Shown here piece by piece: positions 47,612 to 55,780 of a DNA stretch of 64,000 nt (position 1 is its first letter; every line of letters begins with the position of its first letter). Made by a program: the position numbers and the translations under genes. The stretch is from Sulfurimonas sp. HSL3-7 (GTDB lineage: Bacteria; Campylobacterota; Campylobacteria; Campylobacterales; Sulfurimonadaceae), in assembly GCF_039645985.1 (NCBI RefSeq), contig NZ_CP147919.1, forward strand, positions 1,116,001 to 1,180,000. The letters are read 5' to 3'. The notes under the pieces were generated by a model. It was given only the letters and a program-made list of their open reading frames with translations. It did not search any database and was not told the DNA's origin.

Positions 47612-48564
47612 TGTGGAAGGACTTTGTCGACACGCTTGTCTATGAGATCATGGGGATGGCAGAAGGTGACAGATTAGCCGATGCCCTGAATTTTTTCATC
47701 TATGACAGCGTCAAGATCGCCTTTCTGCTGGTCACCATCATCTTTATCATCTCGTTTTTACGTTCCTATATGAATACCGAAAAGGTACGGGCCTATCTGA
47801 GCAGAAAACACAGGGTGACCGGCCATGTCTTCGCAGCGCTCTTCGGGATCATCACCCCCTTTTGCTCCTGTTCGGCCATCCCGCTTTTCCTGGGGTTCCT
47901 GCAGGCGCGCATTCCGCTTGGGATCACCTTCTCCTACCTGATCAGCGCGCCGCTTAACAACGAGATCGCGATCGCGATGCTTTTTGGACTCTTCGGCTGG
48001 GAGATCACGGCGATCTACATCGGCTTCGGTCTGCTGGTCGCCATTATCGGGGGGCTGGTCATCGGTATGATGAAGGTGGAGCGCTACATCCTGATCCCGG
48101 TCACACCGCTCGAAGGGGAGATCACCGTGCCGGAGGAAGCGAACATATCTTTGAAGGTGCGTGCGAAAGAGGCCTGGAAGAACACCCGTGAACTGCTGAT
48201 CAAAGTGATGCCCTACGTGGTCGCCGGTGTCGGCGTGGGTGCCTTCATCCACGGCTATGTGCCTCAGGATATGATCGTGGCGTATGCCGGGCAGGAGAAC
48301 CCTTTCGCCGTCATCGTCGCGGTCGTCATGGGCATTCCGATGTACTCCAATGCCGCCGGGATCATTCCGATGATCGAAGCACTGACACTCAAGGGGATGG
48401 CGATGGGGACGGCGCTTGCCTTTATGATGGCGGTGACCGCGCTGAGCCTGCCTGAGGCGATCATCCTGAAAAAGCTGCTGCATACAAAGCTGATCGCACT
48501 CTTTTTTGCGATCGTGGGGTCGGGGATCATCGTGATCGGCTACCTCTTCAACGCCATCATCTAG
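47611..48564 (+). CDS. ArsP-like permease (DUF318)
   Basis: 317 aa with about eight to ten membrane helices in two repeats. The first half carries the ArsP/DUF318 signature ITPFCSCSAIPLFLGFLQARIPLGITFSYLISAPLNNEIA; the matching second-half motif is VMGIPMYSNAAGIIPMIEAL. ArsP proteins export trivalent methylated or aromatic arsenicals in Campylobacter; others of the family are uncharacterised. The CSC pair may bind the arsenical. ATG 47611 overlaps the arsC stop. Substrate by context is an arsenical, but this is not proven. Confidence 0.82.
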   Translation: MWKDFVDTLVYEIMGMAEGDRLADALNFFIYDSVKIAFLLVTIIFIISFLRSYMNTEKVRAYLSRKHRVTGHVFAALFGIITPFCSCSAIPLFLGFLQARIPLGITFSYLISAPLNNEIAIAMLFGLFGWEITAIYIGFGLLVAIIGGLVIGMMKVERYILIPVTPLEGEITVPEEANISLKVRAKEAWKNTRELLIKVMPYVVAGVGVGAFIHGYVPQDMIVAYAGQENPFAVIVAVVMGIPMYSNAAGIIPMIEALTLKGMAMGTALAFMMAVTALSLPEAIILKKLLHTKLIALFFAIVGSGIIVIGYLFNAII

Positions 48565-48573
48565 GGAGAAGTT

Positions 48574-48996
48574 GTGAAACGTCTATTACTGCTTATGGCA
48601 ACGCTGCTTATGCCGCTGTTCTTTGGCGGCTGCAGTCCGCAGGGGAGAGAAGCCTCAGAGGTGCGCGGCAGCGAACCGGCTACACCGTATGTCTATGCGG
48701 CGAAAGCTGTTGGCCAGGGTCAGCCTGTGATGTTCGAGTTCGGCAAAGGGAGCTGCAAAGCCTGCAAGGAGATGGGCGAGCTGATCTTCCGGCTTAAAAA
48801 GAGCCGTCCGCACTACCGTCTTTTCTATATCGATGTCAGCAGAGACCGAAAAGCGGCGGCGGAGAACGGTATCAGGATGATCCCGACCCAGCTTTTTTTC
48901 GACGGAGAGGGCAGAGAAGTCTACCGTCATGTCGGCGGTTTCACGACCGACGGGTTCATGCAGACCCTGCAAAAATACGGCTTCGATGCGAAGTAG
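48574..48996 (+). CDS. Thioredoxin-like lipoprotein
   Basis: 140 aa, GTG start at 48574 with GGGAGAA upstream. A lipoprotein signal peptide ends in FFGGC (Cys about 20), so it is anchored in the periplasm. The thioredoxin fold follows, with active site FGKGSCKACKEMGELIF (CKAC) and cis-proline in MIPTQLFFDGEGREVYRHVGGF. CKAC is unlike the CGPC of reducing thioredoxin. The next gene encodes a CcdA-type electron carrier, which could reduce it. Likely periplasmic thiol partner of the ars operon. Confidence 0.85.
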   Translation: MKRLLLLMATLLMPLFFGGCSPQGREASEVRGSEPATPYVYAAKAVGQGQPVMFEFGKGSCKACKEMGELIFRLKKSRPHYRLFYIDVSRDRKAAAENGIRMIPTQLFFDGEGREVYRHVGGFTTDGFMQTLQKYGFDAK

Positions 48997-49005
48997 GCGG
49001 TTCTG

Positions 49006-49707
49006 ATGCAGGAGACGGTACTGGCACTGCTTGAGGCCCACACCTACCTGGCATTTCTGGGTGCCTTCGGTGCCGGCGCAATCACGGCGGCCGCCCCCTG
49101 TTCGCTTGTCACGGTACCGCTTCTGGTAGGAAGCGCCGTGGCATTGAACAAAGACCTTACCGGGCGAAAAAAAGTGATCTACACCTATCTCTTCGCCTCT
49201 CTTTTCGCCCTGGGCGTCATGATCAGCTTTTCGGTTTTGGGCTTTGTGGTCGCAAAGTTCGGCGGCCTCTTTTCCGTCGCCCCGGTCTGGGCCTATCTGG
49301 CGGCAGGGGTGTTGAGCATCGTCATCGCGCTCTATGCCTTCGGTCTCTTACCGGCTGTCGACAAATCGGGGATGATGCGGCGCCTTGTTGGATTGCGTCT
49401 TTTCGGCGGCTTTCTGATCGGCATAATCTTCGGCCTGGTCAGCACCCCCTGCGCTTCGGCGCCGCTGGTGGCGATCATCTCAGCTGCGGCTTCCAGCGGC
49501 TACCTTCTGGCCTACGGCCTGATCCTCACCTTCGCCCTGGGCCACTCGCTGCTGCTGCTCGGCGCCGGCATCTCGGTCGGTTTCGCCCAGAGCATCGTTT
49601 CGAACAAGAGCCTGGCCAAAGTGTCGGAGTGGATCAACAAAGGCTTTGCCCTGATGCTGCTGGGCTTCGGCGGTTATTTTCTCTATCAGGCTGTGTTACA
49701 GTTTTAA
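49006..49707 (+). CDS. CcdA-like thiol:disulfide membrane transporter
   Basis: 233 aa, six predicted helices. Conserved cysteines in AAAPCSLVTVPLLVGSAV (TM1) and STPCASAPLVAIIS (TM4) are those that carry electrons across the membrane in CcdA/DsbD. It probably moves reducing power from cytosolic thioredoxin to the upstream lipoprotein. Related proteins sit in cytochrome-c maturation and mercury/arsenic operons. Nine bases separate it from the thioredoxin-like lipoprotein. Confidence 0.88.
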   Translation: MQETVLALLEAHTYLAFLGAFGAGAITAAAPCSLVTVPLLVGSAVALNKDLTGRKKVIYTYLFASLFALGVMISFSVLGFVVAKFGGLFSVAPVWAYLAAGVLSIVIALYAFGLLPAVDKSGMMRRLVGLRLFGGFLIGIIFGLVSTPCASAPLVAIISAAASSGYLLAYGLILTFALGHSLLLLGAGISVGFAQSIVSNKSLAKVSEWINKGFALMLLGFGGYFLYQAVLQF

Positions 49708-49751
49708 GATAGGAACGGCAGGTAAAATTAGATACAAAAAGGAGAGTACAT

Positions 49752-49985
49752 ATGAAAATAGAGATTTTAGGAACGGGGTGTGCGAAGTGCAATGAGCTTG
49801 AGGCGAAGGTCAAAGAGGCGGTTGCCAAAAGCGGCAGGTTCGTTCAGATCGAGAAGGTGGATGACCTGATGAAGATCATGGAGTACGGTGTGATGAGTAC
49901 GCCGGGTCTGGTGATCGACGGCAAAGTGGTTATGACAGGAAAAGTGCCGAGTCTGGAAGAACTCTCAAAGCTGATAGAAGGGTAG
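49752..49985 (+). CDS. Small thioredoxin-like redox protein (MTH895 type)
   Basis: 77 aa cytosolic protein. The motif GTGCAKCNELEAKV puts CAKC at the N-terminus of the first helix; GVMSTPGLVIDGKVVMTGKVPS carries the cis-proline and glycine turn. This is the small thioredoxin/glutaredoxin group often found with ArsP and CcdA genes. GGAG lies upstream of the ATG. As the last gene of the operon, it could reduce ArsC or feed CcdA. Confidence 0.9.
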   Translation: MKIEILGTGCAKCNELEAKVKEAVAKSGRFVQIEKVDDLMKIMEYGVMSTPGLVIDGKVVMTGKVPSLEELSKLIEG

Positions 49986-50002
49986 AAAAAGAGGAGGAGG
50001 GC

Positions 50003-50506
50003 TTACTGGCCGCCCCAGGGCATTCCCTCTTCTTTCCAGCCGAAGATGAAACCGTCTTCGAGGTTGTATGCAGTGATCCCCTCACTTGCCAGTTTGTCGG
50101 CTGCGGCAGCTGAGCGCGGGCCGCTGCGGCAGACCAGGATGACCTTGTCGACACCGGCAAGTTTCATCGCCTTCATGACATCTTTGACAAAGTTCTTGTT
50201 GATGACCTCTTTTGCCGCATAGAGCTTCTGGACCGATTTATGGTCTTTGACCTTGCTCTTTTCGACTTCATACTGGGCGCTCTTGACACGGGCATCGATG
50301 GATTTTTCATCATAGGTCCAGTAGTAGGCCGGGATGTTGATGAACCCTTCGCCGTGGCCGGTGTAGAGATACTCGATCGTCGTGCGGACATCGACGATGA
50401 TCGCTTCGCCGTCTTTTTGCATCTTGTACGCTACATCAGCAGTTACATCGTCTTCATAGGCATGTGCCAGACCGATAAGAAGCATCAGTGAAAGAAAAAA
50501 TTTCAT
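50003..50506 (-). CDS. Periplasmic rhodanese-like protein
   Basis: 167 aa. The ATG at 50506 is preceded by AAGGA and starts a Sec signal peptide (MKFFLSLMLLIGLAHAYE). The rhodanese domain runs IIVDVRTTIEYLYTGHGEGFINIPAYYW to the active-site loop VCRSGPRSAAAADKL with catalytic Cys, and GFIFGWKEEGMPW ends it. A long helical insert (about 85-115) separates the two halves of the fold. It handles sulfane sulfur in the periplasm, which fits the sulfide oxidation genes. It converges with the ars operon. Confidence 0.88.
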   Translation of the reverse strand: MKFFLSLMLLIGLAHAYEDDVTADVAYKMQKDGEAIIVDVRTTIEYLYTGHGEGFINIPAYYWTYDEKSIDARVKSAQYEVEKSKVKDHKSVQKLYAAKEVINKNFVKDVMKAMKLAGVDKVILVCRSGPRSAAAADKLASEGITAYNLEDGFIFGWKEEGMPWGGQ

Positions 50507-50850
50507 TCGAATTCCTTGAATATTTAGGAATATTTTGAAGACAATGCCGATGTCATTGCCTTGAAATACCCCCGAATTTTGTCGCAATTTTACCGCTTTA
50601 AATTGATATCCATCTAAAACAATGTGATTACTTTGTGATGGAATGTTCTCGTTTTTGCAGGAAGTATTATGTTCGCACTATTTATGACACTGTCACTTTT
50701 TGCACAGACGTAAAAATGCTATCATGCCTAATCACTCATGATCTTTCGGACAGTGTTGCCCGGAAAGCAGAGGTGAGAAGAATACGGGCAAGGGACAGAC
50801 GATGGTGACAACAGCGGATATCTATTCTCTACTTTTACAATGGAGTTCCA
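50507..50850. other. Divergent intergenic region without a gene
   Basis: This 344-bp stretch should hold the promoters of the rhodanese (left) and DedA (right) genes. TGACA-C-TGTCA (50685-50695) is a short perfect dyad. No ORF of protein-like composition is present. Confidence 0.5.
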
Positions 50851-51417
50851 GTGGGTGCTGAAGAGCTGATTGCGAATTACGGTTACATCGCTGTTCTGAT
50901 CGGGACCTTCTTTGAGGGGGAGACCGTTCTTCTGATAGCAGGCTTTTTTGCACATCTCGGCTATCTGAAACTACCCTATGTCATCGTGGCGGCGTTTACG
51001 GGCAGTCTGGCCGGCGATCAACTCTTTTTTTATGCAGGGCGGATCAAAGGGATCGAACTGGTCAACAAAAGACCCGTTTTACGCTCAAAAGCCGAGCGTA
51101 TCTTTAAGCTGATGCACAGACATCAGACGGTACTGATCCTCGGATTCCGTTTTCTCTATGGTCTTCGGACGATCACACCGGTGGTATTGGGGGCAAGCGG
51201 TATTTCCCCTGTACGCTTTCTCATTCTGAATATCTGCGGGGCACTGTTGTGGGCAGTCATCATCGGTGTGTCGGGGTACTATTTCGGTAAAGCGCTGGAG
51301 CTGCTTATCGGCAACATAAAACAGTACGAATTTTGGGTGATTACAGCGCTACTGCTGATCAGCCTTGCCGTATGGATTGTCGGCCGGTGGCGCGACCGGG
51401 ACTGGTCTCACCGCTGA
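50851..51417 (+). CDS. DedA-family membrane protein
   Basis: 188 aa, GTG start at 50851 after TGGAG; a nearby ATG is in another frame. The DedA/SNARE-associated domain has ETVLLIAGFFAHLG and GDQLFFYAGRIKG, then FRFLYGLRTITPVVLGASGIS, whose Glu, Asp and Arg residues are conserved in the family. Four to five helices are predicted. DedA proteins flip undecaprenyl phosphate or other lipids or support proton-driven homeostasis. The gene stands alone. Confidence 0.9.
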   Translation: MGAEELIANYGYIAVLIGTFFEGETVLLIAGFFAHLGYLKLPYVIVAAFTGSLAGDQLFFYAGRIKGIELVNKRPVLRSKAERIFKLMHRHQTVLILGFRFLYGLRTITPVVLGASGISPVRFLILNICGALLWAVIIGVSGYYFGKALELLIGNIKQYEFWVITALLLISLAVWIVGRWRDRDWSHR

Positions 51418-51528
51418 CATCTCCACAGGCGTCATGGTAAAAAGCGGTGCGCCGCACGGTTTCTCAATCTAAATCTTTCTCCCAGGCAGAAGAGGCAACG
51501 AACGCCTGCGAATCGATCGTATGTTCGG

Positions 51529-52158
51529 TCAGTCGATGAACTCAACGACCTCGTCAAACGGCAGCCGCAGCTGTTTGGATTGCGCATTGACCCTGTAGCC
51601 GAAAGGCAGAAGCATTGCGACCTGGTATCTGCCGGTGTCAAGTTCCAGGACGGTTTCGACCTTCTCTTTTTCAAAACCTTCGATCGGGCAGGAGTCGATG
51701 CCAACGAAAGCGGCTGCCGTCATCATGTTCCCTGCGGCGATATAGCTCTGTCTCGCTGTCCAGCAGTAGATGTTCTCATCAGAACTCAAGGTCTTTTCCA
51801 GGTGAGAAGCATATTTATTCAGATAGAAGTCAAGCTTCTCCTGCGGCATCTCTCTGCGCAAGAATCTTTTTTCGGGAATACCGCTTTCGACTTTGACACT
51901 TTCAATACCGGCAAGCACAACGACCAGGTGAGAGCAAGAAGTGATCTGCTCCTGGTCCCAGCAGAAAGGACGCAGTTTCACCTTCAGATCTTCATTCGTG
52001 ATGACCAGGAACTTCCACGCTTCCATGCCGAAAGAGGAGGGTGACTTGCGTCCTGCCTCCAAAATGTATCGCATCGCCTCGTCAGGGATCTTTTTCGTTG
52101 TATCAAAGGCCTTGCAGGCGTGTCTGAACTCCATTGCTTTTGTAAAATCATTTGTCAT
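51529..52158 (-). CDS. NAD(P)H-dependent nitroreductase
   Basis: 209 aa FMN enzyme of the NfsB/HypO type. ATG 52158 lies six bases after AAGGAG. RHACKAFDTTKKIPDEAMRYILEAGRKSPSSFGMEAWKFLVI is the characteristic N-terminal region; AAAFVGIDSCPIEGFEKEKV the C-terminal one. It reduces nitro groups or quinones with NAD(P)H. It is the last gene of adh-mdaB-nitroreductase, 12 bp after mdaB. HypR- and YodB-regulated nitroreductases of other bacteria share this gene order logic. Confidence 0.9.
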   Translation of the reverse strand: MTNDFTKAMEFRHACKAFDTTKKIPDEAMRYILEAGRKSPSSFGMEAWKFLVITNEDLKVKLRPFCWDQEQITSCSHLVVVLAGIESVKVESGIPEKRFLRREMPQEKLDFYLNKYASHLEKTLSSDENIYCWTARQSYIAAGNMMTAAAFVGIDSCPIEGFEKEKVETVLELDTGRYQVAMLLPFGYRVNAQSKQLRLPFDEVVEFID

Positions 52159-52170
52159 GTGCATCTCCTT

Positions 52171-52767
52171 TTAGTCGTTTATGAAATTTTTCTTCAGTAG
52201 CGTCTGGAACTTTTCCACTTCTGACGGCACATCAAGGTCTCCCTTGAAGATGTCGTGAATAGAGTAGGTCTCAAGCGGCGTTGCACCGCAGAACTGGAAG
52301 GTCTTGTGCGTGGCGATGTTGGCTTCATCCACAGAGAGGCCGTCGAAAAAACCTTCGGCATTGTCAAACTCTGTCGCCGGGCAGTTGTAGGTCAGGCTGA
52401 GCATGTATTTTTTACCCTGCATCAGACCCCCGCTGCCGTATTTTTTGGAGGGGTCCAGGCTGCTTCTTCCGTCGTTTTGGTAGGTCACTGTCTGTACGCC
52501 GGCAGAGAAGATCTCATCAATATATTTTTTGGTGATCCATGGAACGCCCATCCAGTAGACAGGGTACTGGAACAAAATATAATCCGCCCATGCGAACTTG
52601 TCGACCTCTTCCTGGATCGAATAGCCGCTGTCGATCGCCGTGTTTTTGACATTGAACCCGTTGTCAGTTAAAAAAGCATTGGCCGCATCGATAAAGATAG
52701 CGGTCAATTTTCCTTCGGCGATGTTTTCATAGTATTGGTGTCCATTGATGATCAGTACATTTTTCAT
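52171..52767 (-). CDS. mdaB: MdaB-type NAD(P)H:quinone reductase
   Basis: 198 aa flavodoxin-like FAD enzyme that reduces quinones by two electrons and thus avoids radicals. The N-terminus KNVLIINGHQYYE and the loop FQYPVYWMGVPWITKKYIDEIF (FAD/active-site region) are diagnostic, with KYMLSLTYNCPATEFD following. Normal length. It lies between alcohol dehydrogenase and nitroreductase, with 11-bp gaps, in an operon with a detoxifying theme. Confidence 0.9.
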   Translation of the reverse strand: MKNVLIINGHQYYENIAEGKLTAIFIDAANAFLTDNGFNVKNTAIDSGYSIQEEVDKFAWADYILFQYPVYWMGVPWITKKYIDEIFSAGVQTVTYQNDGRSSLDPSKKYGSGGLMQGKKYMLSLTYNCPATEFDNAEGFFDGLSVDEANIATHKTFQFCGATPLETYSIHDIFKGDLDVPSEVEKFQTLLKKNFIND

Positions 52768-52778
52768 GCGGTTTTCCT

Positions 52779-53924
52779 TTACGCCTTTTTTAGGATCTCA
52801 GCGATGGTCTCTTTTGGGTACTGTTCAGCCATTCCCCATACCTTTGCCAGTTCACCGGCATTGTCAGCCAGGGCGTCGATGCCGTCTCTTGGAATGTCGG
52901 CATCTGCCAGGCGGACCGGCGAGCCGATCTTGGCAAACCAGGTTTCAAGCGCTTCGATACCTGCATCAGCGCTGTCGAGTCCGAAGACCTCTTTTGCAAA
53001 GCGTTCGAACTGTGTGATGTTCTGCTCTTTGTACCATTTCATCCAGGCCGGGATTACAATCGAGAGACCGGCGCCGTGAGCGACATTGTAGAGTGCGGAG
53101 AGGGAGTGCTCGATCATGTGGTTTGGAAAACTTCCGCCGGCAGTTCCGGCAGGGGTCAAGCCGTTCAGAGCCTGTGTCGCCACCCAGGCAAATTCGCCTC
53201 TGGCTTCGTAGTTGTCCGGATCTGCTAAAAGAATTTCCGTTGTTTCGATGACACTTTTGACAATGGACTCGACAAGTCTGGAGTTAAAATGCGGGTGTGT
53301 TGACGCGGTAAAGTAGACCTCAATACTGTGGGCAATGATATCGACGGCAGAGTAGGCCAGGTATTCTGGTGTTACGGTTGCCATTAAGGCCGGGTTGACG
53401 ACAGAGAGAACCGGGTTGACCAGGACGGAACCGATAGAGTACTTCTGTTTTGTCGCATCGTTCATGACCACGGAGTTACCGTTCATCTCGCTGGCCGTAG
53501 CGGCAAGTGTCATGACTGTAAAGACGGGCAGGGCTTCGGTGATCTCTGCTTTATGGATGAAAAAGTCCCAGACATCGCCGTCGTATTTGGCACCGGCGGC
53601 AATCGCCTTGGCGGAGTCGGCAACCGAACCGCCGCCGACACCGAGAACAGCCTGCAGCTTATCTGCTTTAGCGATACTGATGCCGTCATTGACCCGGCTG
53701 AGCAGCGGATTGCTGACAATGCCGTCGAGTTCGCGGTAACCGACGCCGTTTTCGTTAAGTGATTTAATGATCCGTTCATAGAGACCGCTCTTTTTAATGC
53801 TGCCTGTGCCGTAGACCAATAAGACATTTTCGATGCCGTTTTCTTTAATGTATCGGCCGATATTGTTCTCTTTGTCTTTGCCAAATTCGATCTTGGTCGG
53901 GTTGTAATAGGTAAAGTCGTGCAT
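52779..53924 (-). CDS. Iron-containing alcohol/aldehyde reductase
   Basis: 381 aa, Fe-ADH family, butanol dehydrogenase or YqhD-like. The N-terminus MHDFTYYNPTKIEFGKDKENNIG and the NADP loop GVGGGSVADSAKAIAAGA are typical. Metal ligands are in YSAVDIIAHSIEVYF and SFPNHMIEHSLSALYNVAHGAGLSIV (Asp and three His). Such enzymes reduce toxic aldehydes. First gene of the operon; AGAGGACG precedes the ATG. Confidence 0.92.
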   Translation of the reverse strand: MHDFTYYNPTKIEFGKDKENNIGRYIKENGIENVLLVYGTGSIKKSGLYERIIKSLNENGVGYRELDGIVSNPLLSRVNDGISIAKADKLQAVLGVGGGSVADSAKAIAAGAKYDGDVWDFFIHKAEITEALPVFTVMTLAATASEMNGNSVVMNDATKQKYSIGSVLVNPVLSVVNPALMATVTPEYLAYSAVDIIAHSIEVYFTASTHPHFNSRLVESIVKSVIETTEILLADPDNYEARGEFAWVATQALNGLTPAGTAGGSFPNHMIEHSLSALYNVAHGAGLSIVIPAWMKWYKEQNITQFERFAKEVFGLDSADAGIEALETWFAKIGSPVRLADADIPRDGIDALADNAGELAKVWGMAEQYPKETIAEILKKA

Positions 53925-53952
53925 TTTCGTCCTCTGTCGGTAGATTTTGAAA

Positions 53953-54000
53953 ATTATAGGTCCTATGGACTTAAATATCCCTTACAGTAATTTAGGTAAG
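53953..54000 (-). promoter_or_regulatory. adh operon promoter with two dyads
   Basis: Minus-strand -10 TATAAT (53958-53953), about 22 nt leader to the start. The palindrome ATAGG-T-CCTAT (53956-53966) overlaps the -10, and CTTAC-N10-GTAAG (53981-54000) covers the -35 region. Either could be bound by the HxlR regulator encoded on the opposite side of the MITE. No TTGACA -35 is evident, so activation or weak basal activity is possible. Confidence 0.45.
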
Positions 54001-54035
54001 TAATGGGAATATGTTGACTTTATGTTACAATTACA

Positions 54036-54307
54036 TATGGACACCTCTAAAGACCCTAGCAGGCTTCAGAGGGAAGAAAGAGAGATGAAATTGTGCAGAA
54101 TTTTTCTTGAGTCATAGCCGTAGCTATGAGGATAGAAAATTGTGTGCAAGATCGCTCTCTTTATCCCTCCCTTCGGGCGATAGAGAGAAATCCACACTCC
54201 GCGTTGCCTCTTTTCGTCTTAGCTATGGCTAGGGCTTCAAAGGGTCGCCTTGATTGTGAACTTCTCTCTATCGCTGAAGTCAACTAGGGTCTTTTGAGGT
54301 GCCCATA
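54036..54307. mobile_element. MITE-like palindromic element with TA flanks
   Basis: About 33 bp imperfect terminal inverted repeats (54038-54069 and 54274-54305: TGGACACCTCTAAAGACC versus the reverse complement TGGGCACCTCAAAAGACC) are bordered by TA on both sides. Inside are two long imperfect hairpins: 54070-54171 with a CATAGC/GCTATG tip, and 54177-54275 with a TAGC/GCTA tip. No ORF is present. The TA flanks recall IS630/mariner target duplications; the whole can fold into a three-armed cruciform. It ends 13 bp before hxlR. Confidence 0.75.
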
Positions 54308-54320
54308 ACTAAGGATTGTG

Positions 54321-54695
54321 ATGCATTTTATTAATGGCAAAGAATACAAGTGTTCTGTTTCGGTCACGCTCGACATCTTCAACGACCGGTGGAAACTTGC
54401 AATTATCTGGTATCTGCTCGAAGAGAACAAGCGTTTTAAAGACCTGCACAAAGATATCAGTGAAATAACGCAAAAAACATTGACGGTCAAGCTCAAAGAG
54501 CTCGAAGAGAAGAACATCATTCACAGAGAGGTATTTCCGGAAGTACCGCCGAAAGTGGTCTACTCCCTGACGCCGATCGGCAAAAAATTGAAACCGGTTC
54601 TCGAAGAGATGTACAAGTGGGGCATGGAGTACATAGAAGAGTACGGCCAGTTAAGCAGTGACAACTTTTGCGGTGTCGATATCTGCAAAAAATAG
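54321..54695 (+). CDS. HxlR-family transcriptional regulator
   Basis: 124 aa winged-helix protein, ATG 54321 after AAGGA (a GTG three bases earlier is in frame). CSVSVTLDIFNDRWKLAIIWYLLEENKRFKDLHKDI and TQKTLTVKLKELEEKNIIHREVFPEVPPKVVYSLTPIG are the HxlR domain. Cys11 lies at the site used as a thiol switch in YodB and HypR, which respond to quinones, diamide or hypochlorite. Opposite the adh-mdaB-nitroreductase operon, which makes it the likely regulator. Its own promoter must lie inside the MITE or at its end. Confidence 0.9.
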   Translation: MHFINGKEYKCSVSVTLDIFNDRWKLAIIWYLLEENKRFKDLHKDISEITQKTLTVKLKELEEKNIIHREVFPEVPPKVVYSLTPIGKKLKPVLEEMYKWGMEYIEEYGQLSSDNFCGVDICKK

Positions 54696-54708
54696 CCCGC
54701 GAAACAGG

Positions 54709-55200
54709 CTAGGCGTCAGCAGCAAGGAAGAGCTTGCGCAGCGTTCCCCTTTTCTTGACACCATTAAGATAGAGTACATAGAGAACATGAACAGCTACCA
54801 TCGCGGCAAAGACCGGTTGTGTTGCATCTCTAAGCTCTCGCACCCATAGAATGGCCTCTCCTTTCGCTACGACAAGCAGATAAATATCACTGAACAACGT
54901 AATCAGCAGCGCCGTACACATGGCGATATACCCAAGCGCGACAAGGGCTTCCAAGACATTTTTTGCACGGACAAGATGCATCAGGGGTACGGCATTGATC
55001 TTGTTGAGCGCCATATAAACGCGTGCCATCACAGCTGCAAAAAGCATGCCGATAAAGAGCGTATGGAGATTGTGCAGGGGTTCGCTCCAGAGGTTGTCCA
55101 GGGGATTGTAGCCCGTAAAGTACGTGGTGAAAATCCCGAATACACTGACCGTGGTCAGTAGATACCAGAGACGGTAGAGTTTAGTAAAATTGATCTGCAT
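54709..55200 (-). CDS. Four-helix membrane protein next to dsrE
   Basis: 163 aa with four predicted helices. Histidines occur in EPLHNLHTLFIG, NAVPLMHLVRAKN and AVHVLYVLY, so haem b ligation (cytochrome b561-like) is imaginable but no family signature is clear. It follows the DsrE gene by eight bases and was probably co-transcribed; a membrane partner for the periplasmic DsrE protein is inferred. Function unknown. Confidence 0.65.
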   Translation of the reverse strand: MQINFTKLYRLWYLLTTVSVFGIFTTYFTGYNPLDNLWSEPLHNLHTLFIGMLFAAVMARVYMALNKINAVPLMHLVRAKNVLEALVALGYIAMCTALLITLFSDIYLLVVAKGEAILWVRELRDATQPVFAAMVAVHVLYVLYLNGVKKRGTLRKLFLAADA

Positions 55201-55208
55201 GGTGTTCC

Positions 55209-55655
55209 TTATTTAAAAGTCATAACGGCGTAACCGCGGTTTTGATAAGCGATGGTGTCGATGAAACTGTTTTTGGAGATATGCACAAAAGGCAGCACCT
55301 CTTTTTGCTCAATTGCGTTCGCGTCCAGCGACATGGCGCAGGCGACGATCTCAACACCTTTTTTCTCTGCGAGGCGGGTAATGACATTCTGGGCATTTTG
55401 GATGTAGGGCATATCTTCATCATAGATGATCTCTTCGAAGGCACGTGAGGCCATCGGCACACAACCGCCGTGAAGTGTAATGGCAACAGTGGCTTTATCA
55501 CCACGCTTTTCGATCATCTCAATCGTCTTCTCAACCAGCATCATTCGGCCGCTGATATAGCGGGCATCATCAGAACTGCAGTCAAAGACGGCTTTGTACT
55601 CTTGTGCCTGGATGGTACCAAGGAGTGCCAAGAGAAGCAAAAGTGTGTGTTTCAT
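55209..55655 (-). CDS. Secreted DsrE-family protein
   Basis: 148 aa with a Sec signal peptide (MKHTLLLLLALLGTIQAQEY). The DsrE/DsrF-like fold follows, with ITLHGGCVPMASRAF and KKGVEIVACAMSLDANAIEQKEVLPFVHISKN, in which Cys of VACAMSLDAN is the position used for persulfide transfer in DsrE/TusD. Periplasmic members are common in sulfur-oxidising Campylobacterota. A GGAAC site lies upstream of the ATG. Confidence 0.85.
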   Translation of the reverse strand: MKHTLLLLLALLGTIQAQEYKAVFDCSSDDARYISGRMMLVEKTIEMIEKRGDKATVAITLHGGCVPMASRAFEEIIYDEDMPYIQNAQNVITRLAEKKGVEIVACAMSLDANAIEQKEVLPFVHISKNSFIDTIAYQNRGYAVMTFK

Positions 55656-55685
55656 AGTAGGGTTCCTTTTTTGCTCAAGTCTAAT

Positions 55686-55708
55686 AACGTTAAGTTGAAC
55701 TTGACGTT
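55686..55708. promoter_or_regulatory. 23-bp dyad between dsrE and merR genes
   Basis: AACGTTAAGTT-G-AACTTGACGTT, matching at ten of eleven positions. On the minus strand it sits between a possible TCAAAA -35 and a TATTAG -10 about 20 bp apart, the stretched spacing at which MerR proteins act. The likely operator of the flanking MerR gene. Confidence 0.55.
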
Positions 55709-55780
55709 TTGAATTATAGGTTATAATTCTTAAAATTAGTAGGGTTCTTAAAGATGCCCTGTATTACAAAAAGGCGGGGT

